Of a stretch of 64,000 bases of DNA, positions 1 to 9,900 are shown in pieces (position 1 is the stretch's first letter; the number at the start of each line of letters is the position of its first letter). The notes under the pieces are model-generated. The model worked only from the letters and a program-made list of their open reading frames with translations, was not told the DNA's origin and did no database searches. The position numbers were made by a program, and so were the translations under genes. Source of the stretch: Ditylenchus dipsaci (taxonomy: Eukaryota; Nematoda; Chromadorea; Rhabditida; Anguinidae); assembly GCA_004194705.1 (NCBI GenBank), contig SADC01001333.1, positions 62,001 through 126,000 on the forward strand, written 5' to 3'.

Positions 1-2
1 AT

Positions 3-245
3 GACGACAGCTTTCACGACGAACTGTGCACACTTCTGCTGAGAATTGGTTACATGATGGGCTACACTGAGGTTCCAACTGGCAATGAAGAGGATGATGA
101 CGCAGTGTGGGAGCATGCAAATGAAGAGCAGAACGTGATCAGCAGCTCAGAAGAAGAAAGGAATGCAGCTGAATTTTTGTTGAATATGTCGCCTCAATTT
201 GTTTTTGATTCGCCTTCATTTTTGATTCTATTGGTTTGCTTGTAA
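3..245 (+). CDS. C-terminal end of an unrecognised protein, cut by the window edge
   Basis: An open frame enters from the left edge and ends at TAA (243-245), giving about 80 residues. The first part looks like ordinary protein (LCTLLLRIGYMMGY), followed by a strongly acidic stretch rich in E, D, N and S (NEEDDDAVWEHANEEQN, SSSEEERNAAE) and a hydrophobic tail. The even coding composition suggests the end of a real gene or of a transposon gene lying outside the window. I do not recognise a family. The hydrophobic tail after the acidic stretch could instead be intron read-through past a missed splice donor. Confidence 0.35.
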   Translation, partial: DDSFHDELCTLLLRIGYMMGYTEVPTGNEEDDDAVWEHANEEQNVISSSEEERNAAEFLLNMSPQFVFDSPSFLILLVCL

Positions 246-439
246 TAAAAAACGAGTATAAAATTAGGGCCTTTTGACCTATAGTCTGGTCCCGAAAAAT
301 CGTTATCCGCAATAAACTGTCATCAAATCAGAGTTTCCGAACGCGGCGATTTATTGCGACTCAACTACACAACCATTTTTAAACAGGTGTGCGTTGGGGG
401 AGGGGAGGAGGCGATTAGTCAAAATACTTTTCACTGGTA

Positions 440-600
440 CTACTTAGGATATAGGATTAGGACGAGTTGAAATTAGGACGAGAAAAAATTGAGACGAGTT
501 AAGATTGATACGAGTTGGGACATGCGAGTTGGGACTGATATGAGTTGGGACATGCGAGTTGGGATTGATACGAGTTGGGTGTCGTTCGCTTGGGGACCAA
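440..600. repeat. Degenerate tandem repeat, GAGTTGGGA units
   Basis: Repeated units of the type GATACGAGTTGGGACATGCG run from about 440 to 580. They look like one terminal array of an element whose other end I cannot place. No gene is seen between 246 and 440. Confidence 0.6.
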
Positions 601-686
601 GGCAAATTTTTTTTAATTTTAAAAAATAAATTTTTTTTGCAAATTTTTTTTAATTCTTATAAAAAATTGCCTTGATCTCCCAAGCT
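589..686. repeat. Short hairpin with GGGGACCAAGGC arm
   Basis: GCTTGGGGACCAAGGC at the left is mirrored by GCCTTGATCTCCCAAGC at the right around an A/T-only core. The arm is one of at least six places in the window carrying a GGGGACCAAGGC-like motif. Confidence 0.6.
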
Positions 687-756
687 GATTTAACTGAATA
701 GTGTGTTCCGAAATTGACTCTGGGTGTGTTCAGAAATTTGGCCTTAAAATTGAACG

Positions 757-1621
757 GACTCTCCTATTAACATACACTAAGCTAAATTATGGAATCTGGC
801 TCTCTCATTAACGGACAACATGCAACTTGATACAACTATTGACTTGATACATCAACTTGATACATCGTCGACTTGATACATCGACTTGATACATTTTTCA
901 AAAAGTATTTTGCAAATTTACACGCTACTCGGTTTTTGACAACGTAGTGGTCTGGTTGATGACTTGGACCACCTGCGACTCGCTACAAATTGTGACTCGC
1001 TACTGCGACTCGCTACAATTGCGACTCGCTACAGATTGAATTTTCTATTGTTATGTGTGTACAGATTGTTGTACCAGACCAATTGTTGGCCGCTTCGCGG
1101 CCAAGACCAGCACACTCCACATTGCAAGGGATAGGGGAACATGTAGTACATGTTTTTGGGTGAAATGGACAAAAAAGTTAAAGTGTAGCGAGATGCCCGA
1201 GAAGCAGCCGTGCAACATGGTGAAGGTGGAGAAGGTGCTCAAGAATTCCCGGAAGAGGAAGCTTACCCGAACGTCATATTCGATGCCGAGTTAAATGTTT
1301 ATCGTCTTGCCTAATGTTAGTTCGATTTGTTTGTTTGCATGTTATGTTGCGTGGTTGATAAATAAAATAGCTCTTGTTCTGGCGTTAGTGCTAATGGAAT
1401 TCTGTTAGGGATCGGTGGATGAAAGGACGTGATTTTTTTTTAAATGTATCAAGTCGATGTATCAAGTCGACAGTGTATCAAGTTGATGTATCAAGTCATT
1501 GTTTGTATCAAGTTGATGTAATACCCTCATTAACATACTCCCCCATTAACATACACATTTCATTAACATACGGCAAGTCCCGGTCCCAAGGGTGTATGTT
1601 AATGAGAAGTTTGACTGTATA
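757..1621. mobile_element. pogo-like MITE remnant enclosing a foldback with TTGATACATC arrays
   Basis: The right end (about 1580-1621) reads GTATGTTAATGAGAAGTTTG followed by ACTGTATA. This matches the CAGTC...TA tips of the Tigger/pogo-type MITEs elsewhere in the window. Inside, tandem CGACTTGATACAT units (826-898) are mirrored by ATGTATCAAGTCG units (1443-1530). A further GCGACTCGCTACAA repeat lies at 975-1035. The interval 1139-1360 has a 33-residue basic open frame and an AATAAA, but no family is recognised. The left boundary is decayed and approximate. Confidence 0.5.
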
Positions 1622-1788
1622 CCCCAAAAATTGCAATTTAAATTTTATCTTTTCCCTGTGCCAAAATTATTGGCGTTAGGTCACGGCGAGTGGTTGGGTA
1701 ATTCATTTTTTTTATTATTTTCGCAATATTCGCCATTTCTAGCAACATTTTATTTTTTAGTCGGTTAGTGATATAAAACCAAGCAAAC

Positions 1789-3714
1789 ATGTCGTATATG
1801 CTTCCTCATTTGAACAATGGTTGGCAAGGTTGGTCAAATTTTTCCTCTTCACAGTTCCATAGTGACCGCGCCGTCCTTCGACGTCCTAATTTTTACCATG
1901 TTTTTCATTATGGACAGCTTTTTTTATTTTACAACATATAATTAGTTTTTATCTTCATACTTAATTTTCGGGCGATCGTCCAAGTTTTCTTTCATTTTCA
2001 TTCATTTCATGGCCGTCCTAATTTAACCGACTTTTTTGAAAATTTTTGTGTAAAATCAGGACGGCCCATTTTTTTAAATGAAAATGAAAGAAACTTGGAC
2101 GGTCGCCCGAAAATTAAGTATAAAAATAAAAACTGATTACATGTTGTACAATAAAAAAAAGCTGTCCATAATGAAAAATATGGTTAAAACGCAGGACGGC
2201 GATTGAAAAAATTAGGACGGCGAAGGACGGCGCGGTCACTATGCACAGTTCTAAAATAAGGCTTCCAGATATTTTATAAAAATAGTAAATATTTAAAGGA
2301 CCATGGTTTTCGCGCTCAGTGGCCTATGCAAAATTTGAATTGCCGGGGACACTTCTCTTTCGTCTCAAAATTTACTCTTTGGAGTCGTTCGAGATTACTC
2401 AAAGAGTACAGTGCAAGACGAAAGAGAAGTGTCCCCCGCCAATTCAAATTTTGTACATGCCACTGCGCGCAAAACCATGGTCCTTTAAAGGGCCATTGCC
2501 GTTTCCGACAACCGTTGTCCCACGCCAATTCAAAAAAATTCCTAATCATGAAAAAAGCTGAAGAAACCGTATAGAAGTTCGATGATTAGGCGAAATTTTT
2601 TAAATTGGTGGGGGACAATCCAAAACGGGTGGCCATGGCCCTTTAACACTACGTGTCCAATGACGCGGCAAAAGTCACAGTCGCAGTCACACTCTTCCGC
2701 TCTATTGTACACACACTGTGACTGCGACTGTGGCTGCGACTGTTAATGTGTGTCCAATGACGCGGAAAAGTCGCAGTCACACTTTTCCGCGTCCTTGAAC
2801 ACGTAGTGTAGGAAATGTTCATTTCTTAGTTCTTAAATATGTTGGAGACAATGGTCATTTAATTGCAGAAACAGGACTTTATACGGAATTTTGAAAAATC
2901 TAAAAAATTTAAGATTCCAAAAATTGAAACTTTTTCAAAAAGCACATCTGAGAGCCCTATTTAAATTACATATGTAGAATGAAAAAATTATTTAGTTGAT
3001 CAAGCAATTTTGGCGGAAGAAGATCGGGTTGTAGTGATACGCTTCGGACACGATTGGGATCCCAGCTGCATGCGAATGGACGAGGCAAGTTTTCCTTATC
3101 AATTTTTCTGTAAGATTGCGAGCACGAGGTGAGACAGTTGACATTTTATTCGCAACACCTATAAAAGTACTAATGTAGCTATATCTAGAGACTTGTCGAT
3201 CTAAGCGTTTGTGTTAAGTCAATACCATGAAATATTAGGTCTTTGATTAGAATATTGTCTCATTCATGTTGGGTGTTGAGAAATAATTTGTCGGTTTCTT
3301 TTCAGACTTTATACAAGGTGGCCAACAAAATCAAGAACTTCGCCGTGGTCTATCTAGTAGATATCAGTGAGGTTCCCGACTTTAACAAGATGTATTTTTT
3401 ATTTCTCTTAGTATAGATCACTGAACATGATATTTTATTCAGGTACGAACTGTACGACCCCGTAACCACGATGTTTTTCTTCCGCAACAAGCATGTAGGT
3501 TTTTTGTCCTCAAATTTCCATTTATTCTCAGGTTATAATGGCTCATATTTTAGATCATGGTGGATCTGGGTACAGGAAACAACAATAAAATCAATTGGCC
3601 GATCACAGACGGGAGGAGCTTATTGACATTGTTGAGACAATTTACCGAGGAGCTCGCAAAGGGCGTGGTCTTGTCATTTCGCCGAAGGATTATTCTACCA
3701 AATATAAGTACTAG
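1789..3714 (+). CDS. TXNL4A: U5 snRNP thioredoxin-like protein DIM1 (TXNL4A), with a one-base frameshift
   Basis: Dim1/TXNL4A is a thioredoxin-fold component of the spliceosomal U5 (U4/U6.U5) snRNP in the nucleus. Exons are 1789-1828, 2996-3084, 3306-3391, 3443-3494 and 3554-3714. Together they give about 142 residues, the normal family length, starting MSYMLPHLNNGWQ. Diagnostic stretches are VVVIRFGHDWDPSC, NFAVVYLVDISEVPDFNKM, DLGTGNNNKINWP and the C-terminal KGRGLVISPKDYSTKYKY. Intron 2 starts with GCAAGT, a canonical GC-AG donor. Exon 5 has a single-base deletion at about 3611-3620 (GACGGGAGGAG where the family has a Q codon), which shifts the frame until the last 37 codons. It could be an assembly error or a very recent inactivation, since all other residues are conserved. 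Intron 1 (1829-2995) is filled with four MITEs. Confidence 0.93.
1858..2243. mobile_element. hAT-type foldback MITE in DIM1 intron 1
   Basis: The element begins CATAGTGACCGCGCCGTCC and ends with the reverse complement, flanked by a perfect 8-bp duplication CACAGTTC (1850-1857, 2244-2251). Nearly the whole 386 bp folds back on itself. The internal GGACGG motifs resemble the MITE at 31911-32297. Confidence 0.9.
2292..2490. repeat. Foldback element, TTTAAAGGACCATGG tips
   Basis: The arms TTTAAAGGACCATGG and CCATGGTCCTTTAAA enclose a second mirrored pair near CACTTCTCTTTCGTC / GACGAAAGAGAAGTG. This and the next element share their junction, so they may be duplicated or overlapping copies of one family. 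Confidence 0.7.
2483..2645. repeat. Foldback element, AAAGGGCCAT tips
   Basis: AAAGGGCCATTGCCG at the left is mirrored by GGTGGCCATGGCCCTTT at the right. Related partial copies are visible near 22137 and 27655. Confidence 0.6.
2646..2809. mobile_element. MITE, ACACTACGTGTCC tips
   Basis: ACACTACGTGTCCAATGACG and the mirrored CACGTAGTGT bracket an internal copy of the same CCAATGACGCGGAAAAGTCG arm. This suggests a dimer or a solo insertion into another copy. The same family frames the hAT element at 4016-5397. Confidence 0.75.
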
Positions 3715-4427
3715 AAGCCTAGATTCAGAAGTATGTTGTGCTGTCCGTTATTCCTCTTGATTGTATCTCTTCTGATTCGGAAGTAAAGCTTTTATGACGT
3801 CAATATTTGTTTGATTCTACTGTTATGAGTTGGCTTCTATTAATTACATGGCTATTGTACTTACTTTAAAGGTAGAACGTGTACATTATCGAATTAGTGG
3901 AAATCCGCAGTGCATTCATTTTTTGCAATTTTTTATGATAATTGAATTGAGTTTCTCTCAAGTTTTCTTCGTAATATGAATCAGTAGATCGAAGTCTAAC
4001 ACTACGTGTCCAATGCAGAGGCCTAGCCAGAAAAATCTGGCGGGGGGTTCTAAAGCCGGGTCCGCCTCGTTTCCCCTCAAAGTGCGTTTCCCCTCAAGCT
4101 CGTTTCCCCTCAAAGTTCGTTTCCCCTCAAAGTTCGTTTCCCCTCAAAGGTCGTTTCCCCTCAAAGGTCGTTTCCCCTCAAAGGTCGTTTCCCCTCAAAA
4201 GTCGTTTCCCCTCAAAATAAGTTCCCTTCAAAATAAGTTCCCTTCAAAATAAGTAAATAAATAAGTAAAGTTTGCCCGTGGTACCTACCCGAGGGGGTAT
4301 CCACATCCAGAATCCAAAATTTTAGATTTAGCTCAAAGTAATTGAAAACCCAAGCGATTTAATTCAAAATTGCGTTCTGAAAACGGTTAAATTTGAAATG
4401 GGGGTCCTCTACTCGAGACTGATTGCA

Positions 4428-4500
4428 CCCAGATGGGGTCGAACCAGTAACCTTGGGAATGAGTATATGAACTTTTACACCACTTAAACACTCAAAATAA
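4428..4500 (-). repeat. tRNA-derived SINE-like segment
   Basis: Read on the minus strand it contains TGGTGTAAAAGTTCATATAC (A-box-like) and GGTTCGACCCC (B box) about 35 nt apart, ending in CTGGGTGCAATCAG. It is a close copy of 14866-14938. The spacing fits a pol III promoter, but no tRNA cloverleaf is intact. Confidence 0.6.
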
Positions 4501-4559
4501 TGATAAATAAAGGTATGCACCCAGCTGGATTTGAACCATCATCCTAGGCGATGTCTATC

Positions 4560-4870
4560 CAAGTTGTCTTCCACTTGGATCAAAAAACTTTTTTACGTTT
4601 TCGGGTTCCAAAACCATTTTTCTGAACTGATTCGAGCATGCTGAAGATGGTTTGACAGTGGTAAAATCACGTTTTATCGAGAAATTTTTGAGTTATTGTG
4701 AACTCTTAATTATCAAAATCAAGAAATTACTATAACTCAAAAATTTCTTCATAAACTTTATTTTACCACTGTCAAACCATCTTCAGTGTGCTATAATTAG
4801 TGCAGAAAAAGTATTTTAGAAGCCGAGAACGTGAGCAAAAAATTTTTGATCCAAGTGGACGACCACTTGG
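4560..4870. repeat. CCAAGTGG-family foldback, copy 1
   Basis: The tip CCACTTGGATCAAA (4570s) is mirrored by GATCCAAGTGGACGACCACT (4848-4867). Inner arms carry GCATGCTGAAGATGGTTTGA and TAAAATCACGTTTTATC. The same structure recurs at 11990-13420, 14246-14770, 45008-45327, 45515-45800 and 57888-58990. Confidence 0.8.
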
Positions 4871-5484
4871 ATATTGTATCCGCGGGATATTGTGGCCCAG
4901 GGATATTGTGTCCGTGTCCAAAAATATATATAGACGATTGAAAATTTTCTATAACATAATGAGAGTGAATATTTTATTTTTGACGTACAAGTGGTTACAA
5001 AAACATTATTCGAAAAGTCTTTGGGACTAAAATAAAACTAACGATATTTCATGCTTTTTGTATTACATTAGTTTATTTTGATCGAATTTTTTTAGAAAAA
5101 TTATTTTTAAGGGAATCGACACTTGAGGGGAAACGACCTTTGAGGGGAAACGACTTTTGAGGGGAAACGACCTTTGAGGGGAAACGACCTTTGAGGGGAA
5201 ACGAACTTGAGGGGAAACGAACTTTGAGGGGAAACGAGCTTGAGGGGAAACGCACTTTGAGGGGAAACACCCGTGTCCCTCTAAAGCCCCCCCCCCAAGA
5301 GGTCATTTTCCCTACACCGTTTTTGAGTTTTATAGTTTTTTAAATTAACAATTTTTTTTCGAAAAACCCACTCAGCCCCCCCCTGGCTACGCCCATGGTC
5401 CAATGACGCGGAAAGTGTAACTGCGACTTTTGCCGCGTCATTGGACACGTAGTTGTAAGGAATCTTTGAAGTAAATTGGAAATA

Positions 5485-5621
5485 CAGGGTGGCCCATTAT
5501 AAAGTCCAGGGTTTATTTTCTCAATAATTTTTTTATTCCTTCCCGTCTCGACGAGATTTTTTTTTCAAAAGACAGAGATTAGCAAATCGAATGGTATCAA
5601 ACATTCATTTTTATCTCCCTG
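5485..5621. repeat. Tc1/mariner-type element end (fragment)
   Basis: ACAGGGTGGCCCATTATAAA resembles the ACAGGGTGGCGCAAATATTC tip of the mariner-type element at 53074. The opposite end is not seen, so this is a solo terminus. Confidence 0.4.
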
Positions 5622-6164
5622 CCCTTTTAAAGGATCCTGTCTCTTCCTTATCATGGCAATTTCGTAGGTTTGAATGCGCGCGGGACCACAAAGATTTTGT
5701 CAATAATGTTTTCGTATTATTTTTTTTGTTTGCATTTTGAATTTCAAACGTTATGTTCTATTCGATATAAATCACATTATGACAGTGACAGTTATGGAGC
5801 AGTGAAAGGCGAATAAGTTGTCCGATCTGGCATTGTCAAGCAACGTTGGGCTCGACTAGTAATTGGTTCTAAATTTTGAACAAATTTACTGAATTTGTTT
5901 TCTAAACAATAAGCAGAAATAAAAAACAATTTTGAAATTATTATTGACAAAATGTGTGTGGTCCCGCGCGCATTCAAACCTTTCAAATTGCCATGATAAG
6001 GAAGAGACTAGGGTTGGTTGATTGGTAATTACCCGGGTAATTACCGGGTAATTACCCGGACAAATACTTTTCTGGACTTATTTCTCGGTAATTACTTGGT
6101 AATTACCCGGAAAGTATTTCTCCGGAGAATTACCCAACCCTAGAAGAGACAGGGTCCTTTAAAT
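5622..6164. mobile_element. Foldback MITE carrying a nested hAT MITE
   Basis: AAAGGATCCTGTCTCTTCC (from 5628) is mirrored at 6143-6160, and the pair extends inward through CATGGCAATTT and GGTTTGAATGCGCGCGGGAC. The right arm is interrupted by the 134-bp MITE at 6009-6142. Removing that restores a continuous arm. Confidence 0.85.
6009..6142. mobile_element. hAT-type MITE, TAGGGTTGG tips, 8-bp TSD
   Basis: TAGGGTTGG...CCAACCCTA tips with a perfect GAAGAGAC duplication (6001-6008, 6143-6150). The core consists of GGTAATTACCCGG palindromes. A second member lies at 33890-34002. Confidence 0.92.
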
Positions 6165-6229
6165 ATATTCGCCTACAACTCTTGTTTTTTGTACTGTGAT
6201 TTTCATAGTTTTATGATTATCATACAGTC

Positions 6230-9200
6230 GGTCATAGGACAAAATGCCAACGCCAAAAAGCCAACAGACAAAATGCCAACAGCCAAAATGCCAACGCCAA
6301 AATGCCAACAGCCAAAATGCCAACGCCAAAATGCCAACGCCAAAATGCCAACGCCAAAATGCCAATAGACAAAATGCCAACAGTCCCATGATTTTAATTG
6401 AAATTAAACAAATGAGCCTATCAATGAGACGATCGCATTACGTGAATTCTTGATTAAACACCCACCCTCGATTTGAAGACTTTTATCTCAGCGAAGAACA
6501 AATATTATGCTAATAGTACCTATTTTGAGCTCTCCTAATTACCTCCAGTTCTAACAATTTTGTCTTATTGCTAATGAGATCAACCCCAAATTTTTTAGAT
6601 TTTTAGGGGGAGGGCGGATCAAAAAATTGCGATTTGCGGAATTTCCACTATAGACCATTATAAGTCTGTCTCTGTGAATGGTCTCCTCGACTTGCAATCA
6701 AATAATTAGGCGCGAGGTAAGTAGTATTTATTTCCTGATCGATATAACCAACTATTCAAATAAACATTTTCGCAAGCAAACAGTTTAGAACAAATTATAT
6801 TTCTTTTTCATTATTCTCGCCCCATCCAACCGAGATCGAAATGCGAATTTTGGTAGCGAATGAGCACAGAGTCCACGCCTTTTTTTAGTGGCACTTTACG
6901 CTAAAGAACCAAATAAGCCCTTATCTGACTAATCGAATAACATACATTATCGTAGACACGACTAACTTTCCCACTTTTTCGAAGCACTACTTTGGGATTA
7001 TCCTAAAACAAAAACGGTTTCATTCAAATAATTTTGATACTCGAAATTTCTTTTTACCTCTGAAGAATCGACTGAAAAGTAAACGAACTGAGTTTCTTCT
7101 CTTGGCTGATACAAGACCATATTCTTATTGTAGAGCTTAGCGGCTAAAAGCAGTTGCTGAGAAGTTCCCCATCTGTCTGGTTCACTAGATGGCTGTGCAA
7201 AATGAGCTGCATATTCCTCCGCAGTTGCTGACTGATCTCCAATGAAAAAAGCGGGCAAATGGCTTGTCACTGTTATCGACCAAGAATTTCATCATCTCCC
7301 TCCTCACATTTCCATGCAATTCTTCATCGCCATAAACAGCTTCAGCCACTGATCTATAATACGAAAGTACTGAATTTACGCCAACATTCAATGTAAATAC
7401 CTGTACAAGCAATTGCCATCTGCTTCGATCCCTTTGAAGAAAGATGGTAACTTGTCTCTGCTTTGGCTGCACTGGGCTAGACTTCTAGTCACTTCTTCGA
7501 CAAAAATCACTTCCTCTTCTGCCATTAGATCCTCTGATACAACGAACTTCTCAAATTTTGCGAGATGCTGTTGGATGTGACGAAGGAAAGCCACTTGATC
7601 GCGGAGAGGTTCTTCAATAGCTGAATACGCCATAACCAGAGCTTGTAGCTGTTCTTCGTTTTTCTGCACTTTCTTTGTCTGAGCGTTTCGAAGAGGATCT
7701 GCTGGATTGGCTTCATGTCTAAAAAAAGCTTTCAGATCGAAAAAATATTGAGAACAAGAACCTGATTGCTAGTTGCCAGGTTTCTTCTTCCTCATCCTGC
7801 AATCGAAGAATGAACTGGCTCAAGCTCATATTGGCCTTTGGGAAGCGCATATTAAATCGGAAATGCCACCCTCGTGAGCATTGTCAGTTCTCGGCTTCTT
7901 ATTGAGCAAGAGCTCGAAGCAGTTCCAGTCAGCGATTGGGTATAGACCATCAATATCCATGTTGTCTCCATCCAGCCTGCGCACGTAGGTTCTTTCAATG
8001 TAGCCGAAATACCCTTAAAAAGTATAGTCACACACTCTGTACAAAGATATTCGAAGTTATTCGATCTAATGAAAAATTGGTTTAATGAATATTGGTTTAA
8101 TGAAAAAAGGTAACCTTTTAGATTCTCTACCAATTCCATTGAGATTTTCCCGCAAGTGACTTTCTGCTGGATAGCTACCACGAGTTTGTCGAACCCTTTA
8201 GAAACTTCACCACTCGGAAGGCAGGCAAGAGACGTAAAGCTTCTTATCAGCGCTTTGGTTTCGGAGTCAGAATATAGCGATCGAAGCTTCCAGTCCACGA
8301 GATTCTTGTAGTGGCTTTGACCCAGATGAAAGAGGCAAAAATTCATAACAGCCGAAGGGAACAACGTCTTCATTACTTTTGCAGGAGATTGCTCAAAATC
8401 TAGAATTTTATTCATACCGTAATGAAAATAAGCAATAAAAAGTAATATACAACCTGCCATAATCGATTTTGGCTTGAGCTTTCGATACTTCTGAAAGACC
8501 ATTTTGAAGGCTCTCGTGTACGTCTCTTCCGCCTTGTTTGGAAATAGCATAAAAAGGCATGGTAGAGTAGATTCTTCTTTAAAGACATTTACTGTGTAGA
8601 GCTGTTTGAAACCTTTGGGAGCTGCATAAAATGTTCCATCCATAGACCAGTCTTTGTACTTCTCCAACAGCTGAAGTCCGAAAGCAGAGGCGAAGATGAG
8701 AATAACAGGCTTTTTTGAATCTACCACTCGAGAGTCCCATAAGAGAAAGCGCTCTTCCCGTGTTGTTGTTGTGAAGTCCCGGCTAAGCACCATGTCCTTC
8801 AAGTCTTTGTCCACATCTAAAGGGAGATTTGAGACACCTAAAACAACAATAAAGAAAAACCTGCTGCTCCTTTTGGCTTTCGAGCATTGTTTATAATCTT
8901 CTTAATGTTGCTGTCTTTGGGCATTGATTCGATTTCATATACACTGGCTCCTTTCTTTGCTGCTGACAGAATTGCTTGAGTGCTTGAAGCCAAATTTTCC
9001 ACAGCTTTTCGCTTCACATCAGTCATTTTTGCTTGATCTAAAAACAATTAGAAGCAAAAATAGCAAGAGTTAGAAAATTACCACAACTGCCATGGGACTT
9101 TGAGTACACCTATCGTGAGCCTTTCTTTCAACCAATCCATTCCTGTTTCCAAATACTGATTCAGCTGTTCCATGGCAGACCCTTGTGGCGCATCTCCATA

Positions 9201-9528
9201 ACTGCTTGGTACCATTAGCGCTTTTGACTGTTTGCTGCATCAGATAACCATTGTAGCTTCCCATCGGCTTTCCTTTATTTGATTCCATTTTTCTATAAGC
9301 AAAAAATTTGACAATTTATGGAGTGAGCTTCCTTTAATTAAGAGATTTCGTAAGCAATCACTGGATAATGGGACTGTTGGCATTTTGTCTATTGGCATTT
9401 TGGCGTTGGCATTTTGGCGTTGGCATTTTGTCTGTTGGCATTTTGGCTGTTGGCATTTTGGCGTTGGCATTTTGTCTGTTGGCATTTTGGCTGTTGGCAT
9501 TTTGGCGTTGGCATTTTGTCCTATGACC
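6230..9528. mobile_element. Mutator-like element (MULE) with tandem-repeat inverted termini
   Basis: The unit is 3299 bp, bounded by a perfect 9-bp duplication CATACAGTC (6221-6229, 9529-9537), the hallmark of Mutator transposition. The inverted termini are about 160 bp each (6230-6389, 9368-9528). Both begin GGTCATAGGACAAAATGCCA and consist of about ten 14-15 bp units (AAAATGCCAACGCC or AAAATGCCAACAGCC). The two arrays have nearly the same number of units but not the same unit order. It inserted five bases into the left tip of a pogo-like MITE (TACAGTCAACTCTCGATTTA). The single gene inside is on the minus strand. The near-identical ends and exact TSD suggest a young insertion. Confidence 0.95.
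6811..9288 (-). CDS. FLYWCH-MULE transposase with C-terminal OTU cysteine protease
   Basis: A multi-exon gene filling the MULE, starting MESNKGKPMGSYNGYL. Domain 1 (9288-9083) is a FLYWCH zinc finger (LWRCATRVCHG...KAHDRC) expected to bind the element's ends. Domain 2 (about 8814-7850) is the MULE RNase-H-fold transposase: first Asp in DWSMDGTFYAAPKGF, second in MADFEQ (a 56-nt intron splits it), and Glu in NAHEGWH. Domain 3 (about 7670-6811) is OTU-like, with the catalytic Cys in ADGNCLYR, then SVAEAVYGDEELHGNVRREM, WGTSQQLLLAAKLYNKN and a final SHFD with the likely catalytic His. TAA is at 6811-6813. Apparent one-base frameshifts occur at about 7868 (EGW motif) and 7247-7252 (T6 run). An apparent 23-nt intron lies at 8838-8860. 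MULE proteins carrying accessory proteases are known; whether this OTU domain is needed for transposition is unknown. Confidence 0.88.
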
Positions 9529-9800
9529 CATACAGTCAACTCTCGATTTAGCATACTCCTCGATTAAAACATACGATTTTTCTTTCTTTGTCTAATAATT
9601 TTTATTTCTTTTTCTCTTTTTTTAAATTCTGAAGATTTCACCTTCTGAAGATTTCACCTTCTGAAGATTTCATACTCACCCCATTATAATTTTGCGCTTG
9701 ACATTTCTGTCAATTTCTGTCAGAGTTGTAGGCGAATTCACCTATAGGCGAATTTACCTTTAGGCGAATTTACTGCAGGCTAATTTACCGTCGCCCCCAA
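9529..9800. repeat. pogo-like MITE tip and short tandem repeats
   Basis: TACAGTCAACTCTCGATTTA (9531-9550) is a left tip. At 9625-9672 an 18-bp unit TTCTGAAGATTTCACC repeats three times. At 9730-9790 TAGGCGAATTTACC units resemble the arrays of the 11198-13623 element. Confidence 0.5.
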
Positions 9801-9900
9801 ATTATTCGCAGAAAATAAGTCAAATATAGCTTTTCAAATAAAATTAGCTAAACGCCTCATTCTATAACGACTTTTATATAACCACTTACAGAAAAAATAA

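Larger units (their letters stand above)
4016..5397. mobile_element. hAT-type element with tandem-repeat ends, 8-bp TSD
   Basis: A perfect GTCCAATG duplication (4008-4015, 5398-5405) flanks an element starting CAGAGGCCTAGCCAG and ending CTGGCTACGCCCATG. About ten 17-bp units (TTTCCCCTCAAAGTTCG) lie at 4069-4250 and are mirrored as CGAACTTTGAGGGGAAA units at 5125-5270. No transposase remains inside. The core instead holds a tRNA-like SINE piece (4428-4500) and a CCAAGTGG foldback (4560-4870). The tip matches a fragment near 63465-63483. Confidence 0.88.
3999..5455. mobile_element. Small palindromic MITE split by a hAT insertion
   Basis: With the inserted 4016-5397 element and one copy of its duplication removed, this is a roughly 65 bp palindrome with CACTACGTGTCCAATGACG arms. 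It is the same family as 2646-2809. The interval 3715-3998 (3' flank of DIM1) holds nothing else recognisable. Confidence 0.75.

Noticed and set aside
6244..6453. Open frames in the MULE terminal arrays
   Set aside because: Translation of the 14-15 bp repeat units in the inverted termini, not a gene.
7852..8814. Intact 320-residue protein ending AFPI
   Set aside because: The last part is read out of frame through two introns and past a one-base shift; the true frame continues into EGWH and the OTU part.
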